A stretch of 64,000 nt of DNA, taken from contig CAZSNP010000014.1 of assembly GCA_964608265.1 (NCBI GenBank), positions 1-64,000 of the forward strand, written 5' to 3'. Below the pieces are notes generated by a model. It worked only from the letters and a program-made list of their open reading frames with translations. It was not told the origin of the DNA and did not search any database. This DNA is from JANWXR01 sp964608265. Lineage in GTDB: Bacteria; Chloroflexota; Anaerolineae; Anaerolineales; UBA6663. The position numbers and the translations under genes are program-made. Shown here in pieces: positions 1 through 7,234 of the stretch. Position 1 is the first letter of the stretch; each line of letters begins with the position of its first letter.

Positions 1-1
1 G

Positions 2-355
2 GTGGCCCGCCACTTCAATACCGCCTGGGCCGACGAGTTCGAGGTGTCGTTCCGCAGCGCGCCGGCGTCGAGCTACATCGCCGTGCGCGAAGAAGCCCTG
101 GTGGGTTTTGCCTGTTACGATGTGACGGCGCGTGGCTTCTTCGGCCCGACGGGTGTTCTGGAAAGTGAGCGCGGGCGCGGCCTCGGTGTGGCGCTGCTCA
201 AGCGCAGCCTGCTGGCGCTGCGGGCGCTGGGCTATGCCTACGCCATCATCGGCGATGCGGGGCCGGTGGAGTTCTACGCCAAAACGGTCGGCGGAATCCC
301 CATCCCCGATTCCGAGCCGGGCATTTATCCGCCGCCGATGGCGCCAGACCTTTAG
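2..355 (+). CDS. GNAT-family N-acetyltransferase, 5'-truncated
   Basis: The reading frame is open at the window edge, so only the C-terminal 117 residues are certain; the GTG at base 2 need not be the true start. The acetyl-CoA loop of GNAT motif A is clear in ESERGRGLGVALLKRSL, followed by a helix and a strand (YAYAIIGDAGPVEFY) as in motif B. It would transfer an acetyl group from acetyl-CoA to an unknown amine. It ends 13 bases before the GH20 start on the same strand, so the two may be co-transcribed. The substrate cannot be inferred. Confidence 0.8.
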   Translation: MARHFNTAWADEFEVSFRSAPASSYIAVREEALVGFACYDVTARGFFGPTGVLESERGRGLGVALLKRSLLALRALGYAYAIIGDAGPVEFYAKTVGGIPIPDSEPGIYPPPMAPDL

Positions 356-368
356 GGCCTCACCTCAA

Positions 369-2195
369 ATGACCCATCTCTGCCCCGCCCCGCGCAGCCT
401 CACTCGAACCGGCGGCGATTTCGAACTGCCGCGCACGGGATTCATCGCCCTCGACTGCGACGAGCCGGCCATGTTGCGCTTCCCCGCCCAGCGATTGCGC
501 GAGGCCGCCGCGCAATCCGGCTGCGCGTGGGAGATCGTCGCCGGACCGTCACCGGTGGAATCACAAACCGCCGTCACCCTGCGTGTGCGCCCGAGCCTCG
601 TCGCGCATCCGCAGGGCTACACGCTCTCCATCGCGCCGAATGGCAGCCTCATCCAAGCCGGCACCGAAGCCGGCCTCTTCTACGGCGTGTGTACGCTCAT
701 CCAATGCCTCCGCTCGCCATTCGCCGCCCTCCGCGCGGAAGACTGGCCCGACTTCCCCGTGCGCGGCGTGATGCTCGACATCAGCCGCGACAAGGTGCCG
801 GCGATGGCGACGCTGTATGCGCGGGTGGATCGGCTGGCGAGTTGGAAGATCAATCAACTTCAGTTGTACACCGAGCATACGTTTGCGTACCGCCGTCATC
901 CCGAGGTGTGGGCCGAGGCCTCGCCGCTGACGGGCGCAGAGATGCTCGACCTCGACGCGTATTGCCGCGAGCGTTTCATCGAGCTGGTGCCGAATCAAAA
1001 CTCATTCGGCCACATGCACCGCTGGCTCAAGCATCCGCGCTACGCGTCGTTGGCCGAGACGCACGGCGAGTACACGGCCTGGGGCCAGACCTTTCAAGGC
1101 CCGTTCGGCCTGTGCGCGACCGACCCCGGCAGCCTGGCGTTGTTGCGCGAGCTGTACGACGAACTGCTCCCGCACTTCACCAGTCGCCTGTTCAACGTGG
1201 GGTGTGATGAGACGATGGACTTGGGGCAGGGCCGCAGCAAAGCGGAGTGCGAAGCGCGCGGCGTCGGGCGCGTGTATCTCGACTTTCTTCTCAAGATTCA
1301 TGCCGAAGTGAAAGCGCGCGGGCGCACCCCCCAGTTCTGGGGCGACATCATCGTGCAACATCCCGCACTGATCGCCGAGTTGCCGAGGGATGCCATCGCC
1401 CTCGAGTGGGGCTATGAAGCCGACCATCCCTTCGACGCGCACGGCGCGCAGTTCAACGCCGCCGGTCTGACGTTCTACGTTTGCCCCGGCACCTCGGCGT
1501 GGTGCTCCATCGCGGGCCGCACCCACAACGCGCTCGGCAATTTGCGCAACGCCGCCGAGAATGGGTTGAAGCACGGCGCGACCGGCTACCTCATCACCGA
1601 TTGGGGCGACCGCGGGCATTGGCAAATGTCGCCGGTGAGCGATTTGGGATTGGTGATGGGCGCAGCGTATGCGTGGAATGGAGTTGCGGCGCGCGACTTG
1701 GACGTTGCCCGCGCGATCAGCGTGCATGCTTTCGATGACCCGAGTGGCTCGCTGGGAGAGGCCGCGTGCCGATTGGGAAACGTCTATCGCGCGGTGGGCG
1801 TTGAGCCGCACAATTCATCGGCGCTGTTCTGGGTGATGCAGAAATCCCCCGCCGAGGTGCGGGCCGAATACGGCGGCGCCCTCACGCCAGACTCGCTCGC
1901 CCGCACGCTGGCGGCGATTGATGAAGCCAGTGCGCCGCTGCCCTCGGCGCGCAGCACTCGCCCGGATGCCGCCCTCCTCCAGCGCGAGTTCGACTTCACC
2001 GCGCGGCTGCTCCGCCACGCGTGCCGCCGGGCACAGTGGATCATGGGCCAACCTTCATCACCCAACGCCGAACTCAAGCACGAGTTGCAGACAATCATCG
2101 AAGACTACCGCGCGCTGTGGCTGGCCCGCAACCGGCCCGGCGGATTGGGGGACAGCGTCGCGCGGTTCGAGGCGGCGCTGGCGGACTATGGATAG
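369..2195 (+). CDS. Glycoside hydrolase family 20 (beta-N-acetylhexosaminidase-like)
   Basis: A 608-residue protein. The ATG at 369 is chosen because the open frame upstream overlaps the acetyltransferase and the family fold starts shortly after. An N-terminal alpha/beta GH20b-like domain (about residues 35-125) is followed by the catalytic TIM barrel, which opens with RGVMLDISRDK near residue 132. The Asp-Glu pair used for substrate-assisted catalysis is visible in FNVGCDETMDLG (D280, E281); LYTEHTFAY and NSFGHMHRW are typical barrel strands. There is no signal peptide, suggesting cytoplasmic cleavage of imported hexosaminides. Family is secure; exact substrate is not. Confidence 0.88.
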   Translation: MTHLCPAPRSLTRTGGDFELPRTGFIALDCDEPAMLRFPAQRLREAAAQSGCAWEIVAGPSPVESQTAVTLRVRPSLVAHPQGYTLSIAPNGSLIQAGTEAGLFYGVCTLIQCLRSPFAALRAEDWPDFPVRGVMLDISRDKVPAMATLYARVDRLASWKINQLQLYTEHTFAYRRHPEVWAEASPLTGAEMLDLDAYCRERFIELVPNQNSFGHMHRWLKHPRYASLAETHGEYTAWGQTFQGPFGLCATDPGSLALLRELYDELLPHFTSRLFNVGCDETMDLGQGRSKAECEARGVGRVYLDFLLKIHAEVKARGRTPQFWGDIIVQHPALIAELPRDAIALEWGYEADHPFDAHGAQFNAAGLTFYVCPGTSAWCSIAGRTHNALGNLRNAAENGLKHGATGYLITDWGDRGHWQMSPVSDLGLVMGAAYAWNGVAARDLDVARAISVHAFDDPSGSLGEAACRLGNVYRAVGVEPHNSSALFWVMQKSPAEVRAEYGGALTPDSLARTLAAIDEASAPLPSARSTRPDAALLQREFDFTARLLRHACRRAQWIMGQPSSPNAELKHELQTIIEDYRALWLARNRPGGLGDSVARFEAALADYG

Positions 2196-2200
2196 GCGGC

Positions 2201-2231
2201 TTGGCTTTTTCGGGCGCGACTCTTTTATAAT
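2201..2231 (+). promoter_or_regulatory. Candidate sigma-70 promoter for the M20 hydrolase
   Basis: A consensus TATAAT at 2226-2231 lies 33 bases before the ATG at 2265. A weak -35 TTGGCT at 2201-2206 has a long 19-base spacer. Confidence 0.45.
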
Positions 2232-2264
2232 TGGCTCACCCGATGACTGAGTGGGAGCAGCACC

Positions 2265-3503
2265 ATGAGCCTCAATCCCCAACGCACCGTCGCCGAGCTG
2301 AAGGAACTACGCAGCCTGACCGGCACCGAGGAGGGCGCGCAGCGCGTGGCGTGGACCGATACCTGGTCACGCGCGCGGGCGTGGATGCGGGGCAAGCTGA
2401 ACGAACTGCCGGTGGAGGTGCACCACGATGAGGCCGGCAACGTGTGGGCGACGTTGCGCGGCGCGGCGGAGCGCGAACTCCTCATCGGCGGGCACATCGA
2501 CTCGGTGCCCAATGGCGGCTGGCTGGATGGCTGCCTCAACCTCGTTGCCGGCCTCGAAGTGCTGCGCCGCATCGCCGCCGAGGGCACGCCGCCGGTGACC
2601 GTGCGCCTCGTTGATTGGGCGGACGAGGAGGGCGCGCGCTTTGGCCGCAGCCTCTTCGGCTCGAGCGCCGTCGCCGGCACGATGGAACCGGACAAGCTGC
2701 GCGACCTCAAAGACAAAGATGGCCTGCGCCTGCAGGCGGTGCTCGCCCAGCACGGCGTGAACGTTGACCGCGCGCACGAGGCCGGCAGGGAATTGAAACA
2801 CGCCGCCGCCTACCTCGAACTCCACATCGAGCAGGGCCCGGTGCTCGAAAGCCTCGGCCTGCCGATGGGCGTGGTGCTCGGCACGTTCGGCGTCGAACGA
2901 CACGCCATCACCTTCACCGGCCAGGCCGCCCACGCCGGCTCCACGCCGATGGACAAACGGCGCGATGCCTTCGGCGCGGCGGCCAAGCTCGGCCTCGAAA
3001 TCCGCGAGATCGCCAAACGGCACGGCGGGGTGGGCACGGTCGGGCGCGTCGAGACAAAACCCGGCATCGTCACCGCCGTCGTCGGCGAATGTGTGATGAC
3101 GCTCGATCAACGGCACTTGCAGGCGGAGGCGCTGGCGCGGATGTTGATGGAGGCGCACGACGCCAGCATGAGCTTCGCGATGCAGGAGATGGTGAAGGTG
3201 GAGTGGAGCCGGCTGTGGCAGATCGAGCCCATCCCGTTTCATCCGGATTTGATCGACCTCGGCGACGACGCCATCCGCGAGGTGTGCGGCGCGGGGCACC
3301 GGCTGCCGAGCGGCCCGTTGCACGACGCCGCCGAGGTCGCGCGCGCGGGTGTGCCGACCGTCATGCTCTTCGTGCAAAGCCTGCGCGGCATCTCGCACAA
3401 CAAGATCGAAGACACCCGGGAGGAGCACCTCGAGCAAAGCGTGGCCGCGCTCGACCGGCTGGCGAGCAAGGCGATTCAGTGGATTGTGGCGTCGGGGAAG
3501 TGA
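2265..3503 (+). CDS. M20-family Zn-dependent hydrolase (allantoate amidohydrolase / N-carbamoyl-L-amino-acid hydrolase type)
   Basis: A 412-residue protein of the usual length for the hydantoinase-type M20 branch (HyuC, AllC, beta-ureidopropionase). Metal-site motifs appear in order: GGHIDSVPNGGWLDG (about residues 74-88), DEEGARFGRSLFGS (about 122-135) and ELHIEQGPVLE (about 185-195); HDAAEVARAG near residue 350 supplies the last ligand region. The small lid/dimerisation domain with GQAAHAGSTPMDKRRDA sits between them, as in the family. It should hydrolyse a carbamoyl or amidino C-N bond in purine, pyrimidine or hydantoin degradation, but no other gene of those pathways is adjacent, so the substrate stays open. 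A terminator follows it. Confidence 0.87.
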   Translation: MSLNPQRTVAELKELRSLTGTEEGAQRVAWTDTWSRARAWMRGKLNELPVEVHHDEAGNVWATLRGAAERELLIGGHIDSVPNGGWLDGCLNLVAGLEVLRRIAAEGTPPVTVRLVDWADEEGARFGRSLFGSSAVAGTMEPDKLRDLKDKDGLRLQAVLAQHGVNVDRAHEAGRELKHAAAYLELHIEQGPVLESLGLPMGVVLGTFGVERHAITFTGQAAHAGSTPMDKRRDAFGAAAKLGLEIREIAKRHGGVGTVGRVETKPGIVTAVVGECVMTLDQRHLQAEALARMLMEAHDASMSFAMQEMVKVEWSRLWQIEPIPFHPDLIDLGDDAIREVCGAGHRLPSGPLHDAAEVARAGVPTVMLFVQSLRGISHNKIEDTREEHLEQSVAALDRLASKAIQWIVASGK

Positions 3504-3512
3504 GCAGGCTGG

Positions 3513-3583
3513 ACCGCGTCGGTCGTGCAGACCGACGCGGTTTACTAAACGAGACCGGCCTCGCATGAGGCCGGTTTTGTTTT
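3513..3583 (+). terminator. Double hairpin with rho-independent terminator
   Basis: Two perfect stem-loops lie in tandem just after the M20 stop. The first (3513-3541) has an 11-bp stem, ACCGCGTCGGT against its complement. The second (3554-3575) has a 9-bp stem ACCGGCCTC/GAGGCCGGT with a GCAT loop and is followed by TTTGTTTT, so the second is the terminator proper. Confidence 0.85.
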
Positions 3584-3786
3584 CATCCACTGCGCCGGTG
3601 TTTGGGCTTTTTCTTCCCGGTCTCCAAACACTCCCACACCGCCTCGGCGATGGCTTGCAGCGTCGGCTCGCTGGGTTCGCCGTGGTCGGCGATGGCCTCG
3701 GCCGCTGAGCGGGGCAGGCGGCGGATGAACTCGTCCAATTTGCTCTCGGGCAACAACACCAGCAGATCGAACAGTTGCGGCGACAT
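3583..3786 (-). CDS. Small hypothetical protein (67 aa)
   Basis: A 67-residue acidic-then-basic helical protein, MSPQLFDLLVLLPESKLDEF at its start, ending in a Lys/Arg-rich tail (GKKKPKHRRSG). No domain is recognised. Amino-acid composition (regular amphipathic Leu/Ala/Glu pattern) looks more like real coding sequence than the Arg-rich overlapping frames. There is no clear Shine-Dalgarno sequence. The stop codon abuts the T-tract of the terminator of the M20 gene on the other strand. Confidence 0.45.
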   Translation of the reverse strand: MSPQLFDLLVLLPESKLDEFIRRLPRSAAEAIADHGEPSEPTLQAIAEAVWECLETGKKKPKHRRSG

Positions 3787-3881
3787 GGGCGCGGTTGTAC
3801 TTCAACTTGCGATTTTGCACCACTCGCCCGTCACAGGAATCAGCCGCCGCCCGGCGTTCATGCCAGTGCAGGGGAGAAGCC

Positions 3882-4196
3882 ATGAACGCAACGGCGACCC
3901 TCGACAATGAATGCCTCAACCGCGTGCGCGGCTGGTTTGAAGCGCGTGGCTACGTCCAGGTCGCCTGTGAGCGGGCGCGCGACGGGCACTTTCTGCTGCT
4001 GTGCCGCGCCGATTCCCTCCACCTCGTGTACTGTCTGGCGGGCAACCCAATGGTGTCCACGATCGAGGTGGAAGCGTGCGCACAAGCCCGCCGTCGCTGG
4101 CACGCCCAGAGCGCCGCCATCGTCGCGCCGCTGCGCTTCACCGCCGCCGCCCGGCGTGAGGCGCAACGCCAGCACATCGAGTGGCTCGCCGTGTGA
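3882..4196 (+). CDS. Mrr-like restriction-endonuclease-fold protein, probably catalytically inactive
   Basis: A 104-residue protein starting at the ATG at 3882, preceded by AGGGGAGAAG. The order RGWFEARGYVQV, a short beta pair (HFLLLCRA, HLVYCL), a helix (IEVEACAQARRRW) and SAAIVAPLRFTAAARREA with final IEWLAV follows the Mrr / PD-(D/E)XK pattern in which a strand is followed by 'ft..A...A'. The usual Asp after the first turn and the Q-x-K catalytic motif are not seen (LVYCL stands where vQcK is expected), so nuclease activity is doubtful. Fold assignment is from pattern only. Confidence 0.45.
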   Translation: MNATATLDNECLNRVRGWFEARGYVQVACERARDGHFLLLCRADSLHLVYCLAGNPMVSTIEVEACAQARRRWHAQSAAIVAPLRFTAAARREAQRQHIEWLAV

Positions 4197-4205
4197 GGCG
4201 GCCCG

Positions 4206-4424
4206 TCAGCCTCGCAGACGTTCCTCCAGCGCTTCAATCAAAAGCTTGAGCCGGCGCGCCTCGGTCAGCATTCGAGCATACACGGGCGGGCCGGCCACGA
4301 GCACATCATCCTGCAAGGCTTCGAGATAACCCAACAGCGCTGTGAGCGGCGCGCGCAGTTCGTTGACCATGCGGGCCGGGTGCGGGGCCGCCGGCGGCGG
4401 TGAATCTGAGTCTGGCCTGACCAT
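4206..4424 (-). CDS. Lone HisKA-like dimerisation domain lacking the phosphoacceptor His
   Basis: A 72-residue protein that is little more than a histidine-kinase dimerisation helix pair. MVNELRAPLTALLGYLEAL (residues 19-37) matches the H-box of the kinase encoded at 5585-6742 (MVAHDLRAPLTAISGY), but the His is Asn. No ATPase domain follows. It is the most downstream gene of the minus-strand run, 13 bases after the LapA-like gene. It could form heterodimers with a full kinase or bind a response regulator without receiving phosphate; both are inference. An internal ATG at 4370 is an alternative start. Confidence 0.6.
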   Translation of the reverse strand: MVRPDSDSPPPAAPHPARMVNELRAPLTALLGYLEALQDDVLVAGPPVYARMLTEARRLKLLIEALEERLRG

Positions 4425-4437
4425 AGCGCGTGGCGGC

Positions 4438-4818
4438 CTAACGGAGCGCGGCGGGTTGCGGGCCGGCGACCTGGCGCAGCTTCTTCTCCGCAGCCTCGGC
4501 CCGCCTCACCTGTGCCTGCAATTCATGTTCGATCAGGGCGATTTGCCGGAGGTAGGCTTGCCCGCGCGCCTCGAGCGCCGTCACCTGACGGTTGTGGGTG
4601 GTGCGCGACCATGCGCCGCGCATCAACGCCGGCGCCGCGGCCAGCAGGCCGATGAGGACGCCGGCCGCGACGGCGAACAGCAACACCAGCGCGAGCGAGA
4701 CGTGATCGGTCTGCCACATCAAAAAGGTCAGGGCGACCGGGGTGAGGTTTTGCAGCGCGAAGATGACCGTCAGAACGGCGATGACGACGGCGATGAAGGT
4801 GAGGGCGATCATGGGCAT
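4438..4818 (-). CDS. LapA-domain (DUF1049) membrane protein
   Basis: A 126-residue protein with two N-terminal membrane helices (about residues 3-22 and 41-64) joined by the family hallmark FALQNLTPVALTFLMWQ, then a cytoplasmic coiled coil (about 75-118) rich in Glu, Arg and Gln. This is the LapA/DUF1049 layout. In Proteobacteria LapA works in LPS assembly; that role cannot be assumed here because Chloroflexota generally lack LPS. An ATG start at 4818 is preceded by GGAG. It follows the response-regulator gene on the same strand. Confidence 0.75.
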   Translation of the reverse strand: MPMIALTFIAVVIAVLTVIFALQNLTPVALTFLMWQTDHVSLALVLLFAVAAGVLIGLLAAAPALMRGAWSRTTHNRQVTALEARGQAYLRQIALIEHELQAQVRRAEAAEKKLRQVAGPQPAALR

Positions 4819-4905
4819 TCTCCTGCTGTCCTGGCCGGCGGGCCACGGTTCGATGACGACAGGGTAATGCGGGGCGATGAAGAAAGAATAAAGGCGGTTG
4901 CGGCG

Positions 4906-5583
4906 CTATGAGGTGGGGCGCTCGAAGCGGTAGCCCACCCCGCGCACTGTGGTGATCAGCGCCGCCGCCGGGCCGAGCTTGCGGCGCAGGCTGGCCAGAT
5001 GCACATCCACCACGCGGTCGGTGCCGTCGAAGCTCGCCTCCCAGCATTGGTTGAGCAAATCCTCACGAGTGAAGATGCGCTCGGGCCGCCGCATCAGCGC
5101 TTCGAGCAGCGCGAACTCGTGGCCGGTCAGGGCCACCGGCTCGCCGTTCACCGTTACCCTGCGCTGCGTGGCGTTCAACGTCAGCGGGCCGAACTCCAGC
5201 CGGTCGCCTTCGACCAGGCCCGCGCGGCGCAGAATGGCGCGGATGCGGGCCACCACCTGCCTCAGGCTGAAGGGCTTGACGACGTAGTCATCGGCGCCGG
5301 CCTCCAGCCCGGTGATTTGCTGCGCGTCCGCGCCGAGCGACGTCAACAGCAACACCGGCACCCGCGACCGGGCGCGCAGCACGCGGCAGATTTCGTAGCC
5401 ATCCATGTCGCCGCCCAGCAGCACATCGAGCACCACCAGGGCGGGGCGGCGCTCTTCGGCCAGGTCGAGCGCCGAGGGGCCGTCGGAGGCCGTCACCACT
5501 TCGTAGCCCGATTTCTGCAAATAGCCGCTGAGCAGATCGCGAATGTTGAAGTCGTCGTCCACGACCAGGATGAGGGGTTTCAT
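4906..5583 (-). CDS. OmpR/PhoB-family response regulator
   Basis: A 225-residue two-domain regulator. The receiver domain (1-118) has the acidic pocket DDD (9-11), phosphoacceptor D53 in VLDVLL and the switch Lys in YVVKPFS. The winged-helix DNA-binding domain (about 128-222) contains LTGHEFALLEALM, REDLLNQCW and VDVHLASLRRKLG, and ends in the typical RGVGYRFE hairpin. It begins one base after the stop of the histidine kinase, so they form a cognate pair. Target genes are unknown. Confidence 0.95.
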   Translation of the reverse strand: MKPLILVVDDDFNIRDLLSGYLQKSGYEVVTASDGPSALDLAEERRPALVVLDVLLGGDMDGYEICRVLRARSRVPVLLLTSLGADAQQITGLEAGADDYVVKPFSLRQVVARIRAILRRAGLVEGDRLEFGPLTLNATQRRVTVNGEPVALTGHEFALLEALMRRPERIFTREDLLNQCWEASFDGTDRVVDVHLASLRRKLGPAAALITTVRGVGYRFERPTS

Positions 5584-5584
5584 G

Positions 5585-6742
5585 TTATTCGCTCGCCGGA
5601 AGGTATACCGTCAACGTCGTGCCCACCCCGAGCTGGCTCGCCGCCTCCACGCGCCCGCCGTGCGCCTCGACCAGCGTGCGAACGATGTACAACCCCAGAC
5701 CGGTGCCGGGGATTTTCGTCCGGCGGGCGTCTTCGGTGCGGTAGTAAAGCTGAAAGAGATTGGATTGCTGCTGGGCCGTCATGCCGCGCCCGCTGTCGGT
5801 GAGTTGCCACACCGCCCAGCCACCCTCAAGGCCGGTGCGCACGCGCAGCCGGCCACCCTCGGGCGTGTACTTCACCGCGTTGTTCAACAAGTTGTCCAGC
5901 ACTTGTTGCAGCCGGGCGCTATCGGCCACGAGCGCAATCGGCCCGGGGTGCAGCGCGAGTTCGAGTCGCTGGTTGCGCAGGGCAAACACCGGGCGGTGCG
6001 CGCCGAGCACCTCGTGCGTCAACGCATTCAGGTCACAGGCCTCGCGCTGCAACTTGATCTGCCCGTGTTCGATTTGATCGAGATCAACGAGGTTGTCTAT
6101 CAGCGCCCGCATCCGTTCGCTGACGGCGCCGATGGCGAGCAGCGGCGCGCGTTCCTCCGGCGGGGCCTCGTCGAGCAGCACCTGGGTGTACCCGCTGATG
6201 GCGGTGAGCGGCGCGCGCAGGTCGTGGGCGACCATAGACAGCAGGAATGATTTGTAACGGCTGAGGCGCTGCAACTCAGCGTTCGAGCGATCCAGCTCGG
6301 CGCGCAACAACCGCAGTTCGTTGCGATCCTGTGTCAGCCGCTGTTCGTGGCGGGCCGAGCCGGTCACATCCTCGACGATGAGGAGCAGGCCCGCGCGGCG
6401 CGGCCCGGCCGGCAGCGGCACGACGACGAAGTTGAAATACAGCCGCGTGTCATCGGGCTGGCGGCGCGCGAGTTGTTCGAGGCGATAATCGGCTGCCTCG
6501 CCGCTCAGCACGGCCCGCAAGCGCGCCTCCGCGCCGACGAACTCATCCAGCACCTCGGGCAGCGGCTGGCCTTCGACCGGCTGCGCCGGCTCGGGCAACA
6601 GGCTCCGGAAGGAGGCCGAGGCCGCGACGATCCGCAGCTCGGCATCCAGCTCGGCATGGGCGGCCAGCCGGCCGTTCAATTGCGCGAAGGCCAGGGCGGC
6701 CTGCGCGGCCGAATCCAGCGGGGCGCGTAACGGGGCCGTCAT
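5585..6742 (-). CDS. Sensor histidine kinase with N-terminal PAS-like domain
   Basis: A 385-residue soluble kinase. Residues about 25-130 look like a degenerate PAS sensor ending in IVEDVTG. A coiled linker leads to HisKA with H173 in VAHDLRAPLTA, and the ATPase domain follows with N box NNAVKYTPEGG, G1 DSGRGM and G2 GTGLGLYIV. No membrane helix is seen, so the signal is presumably cytoplasmic. Its ATG overlaps the stop of the GTPase gene (ATGA), which ties the kinase to the Ras-like GTPase and roadblock-like protein upstream. Confidence 0.93.
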   Translation of the reverse strand: MTAPLRAPLDSAAQAALAFAQLNGRLAAHAELDAELRIVAASASFRSLLPEPAQPVEGQPLPEVLDEFVGAEARLRAVLSGEAADYRLEQLARRQPDDTRLYFNFVVVPLPAGPRRAGLLLIVEDVTGSARHEQRLTQDRNELRLLRAELDRSNAELQRLSRYKSFLLSMVAHDLRAPLTAISGYTQVLLDEAPPEERAPLLAIGAVSERMRALIDNLVDLDQIEHGQIKLQREACDLNALTHEVLGAHRPVFALRNQRLELALHPGPIALVADSARLQQVLDNLLNNAVKYTPEGGRLRVRTGLEGGWAVWQLTDSGRGMTAQQQSNLFQLYYRTEDARRTKIPGTGLGLYIVRTLVEAHGGRVEAASQLGVGTTLTVYLPASE

Positions 6743-7233
6743 GCGCGCGCCTCCAGTTGCTCGGCGAGGAGTTCGAACGCGCGCGCCACCTGCTCGCCGG
6801 TCTTGGCGCTGGTGTAGACCAGCGGCCCGCCGGCGCTCGCCTCGCGCAGCGCGTCCTCGCCGAGGCAGCGCGTCTCGACCAGATCAACTTTGTTGGCGGC
6901 GAAGACGAGCACAGCCTGCGGGTTGACGGCCCGCAACTGCGCCGCGCAGCGCGTGAAGCATTGCAGGGTCTCGGGCCGCGTCAGGTCGCACACAATCAAC
7001 CCGCCCGCCGCCCCGATGAGGTAGTTGCTGATGTGGGCGTCATTCTCGCCGCCGGCCAAATCCCACAGGATGAAGTTGAGCGCGCCCGCCGGGCGGTCGA
7101 GGCGGCGGCGCACTACGCTCACGCCGATGGTGCTGTGATATCTCTCGTCGTAGCGGCCCTCGACGAAGCGGCGCACCAGGCTGGTCTTGCCGACCGAGAA
7201 ATCGCCGAGCAGGCAAATCTTTTTCTGAATCAC
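6739..7233 (-). CDS. Ras/Rab-like small GTPase
   Basis: A 164-residue single-domain GTPase with a GTG start, one base after the stop of the upstream gene. All G boxes are present: G1 GDFSVGKTS (10-18 region), G2 Thr in HSTIGVS, G3 WDLAGGE, G4 NKVD and G5 TSAK. The size and Rab-like spacing (RYDERYHSTIGV) place it among prokaryotic Rab/Ras-type GTPases rather than MglA. The position of the catalytic Gln of Ras (WDTAGQE) is Gly, which predicts slow intrinsic hydrolysis and dependence on a partner. It is sandwiched between a roadblock-like protein and a histidine kinase. Confidence 0.9.
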   Translation of the reverse strand: MIQKKICLLGDFSVGKTSLVRRFVEGRYDERYHSTIGVSVVRRRLDRPAGALNFILWDLAGGENDAHISNYLIGAAGGLIVCDLTRPETLQCFTRCAAQLRAVNPQAVLVFAANKVDLVETRCLGEDALREASAGGPLVYTSAKTGEQVARAFELLAEQLEARA

Positions 7234-7234
7234 G

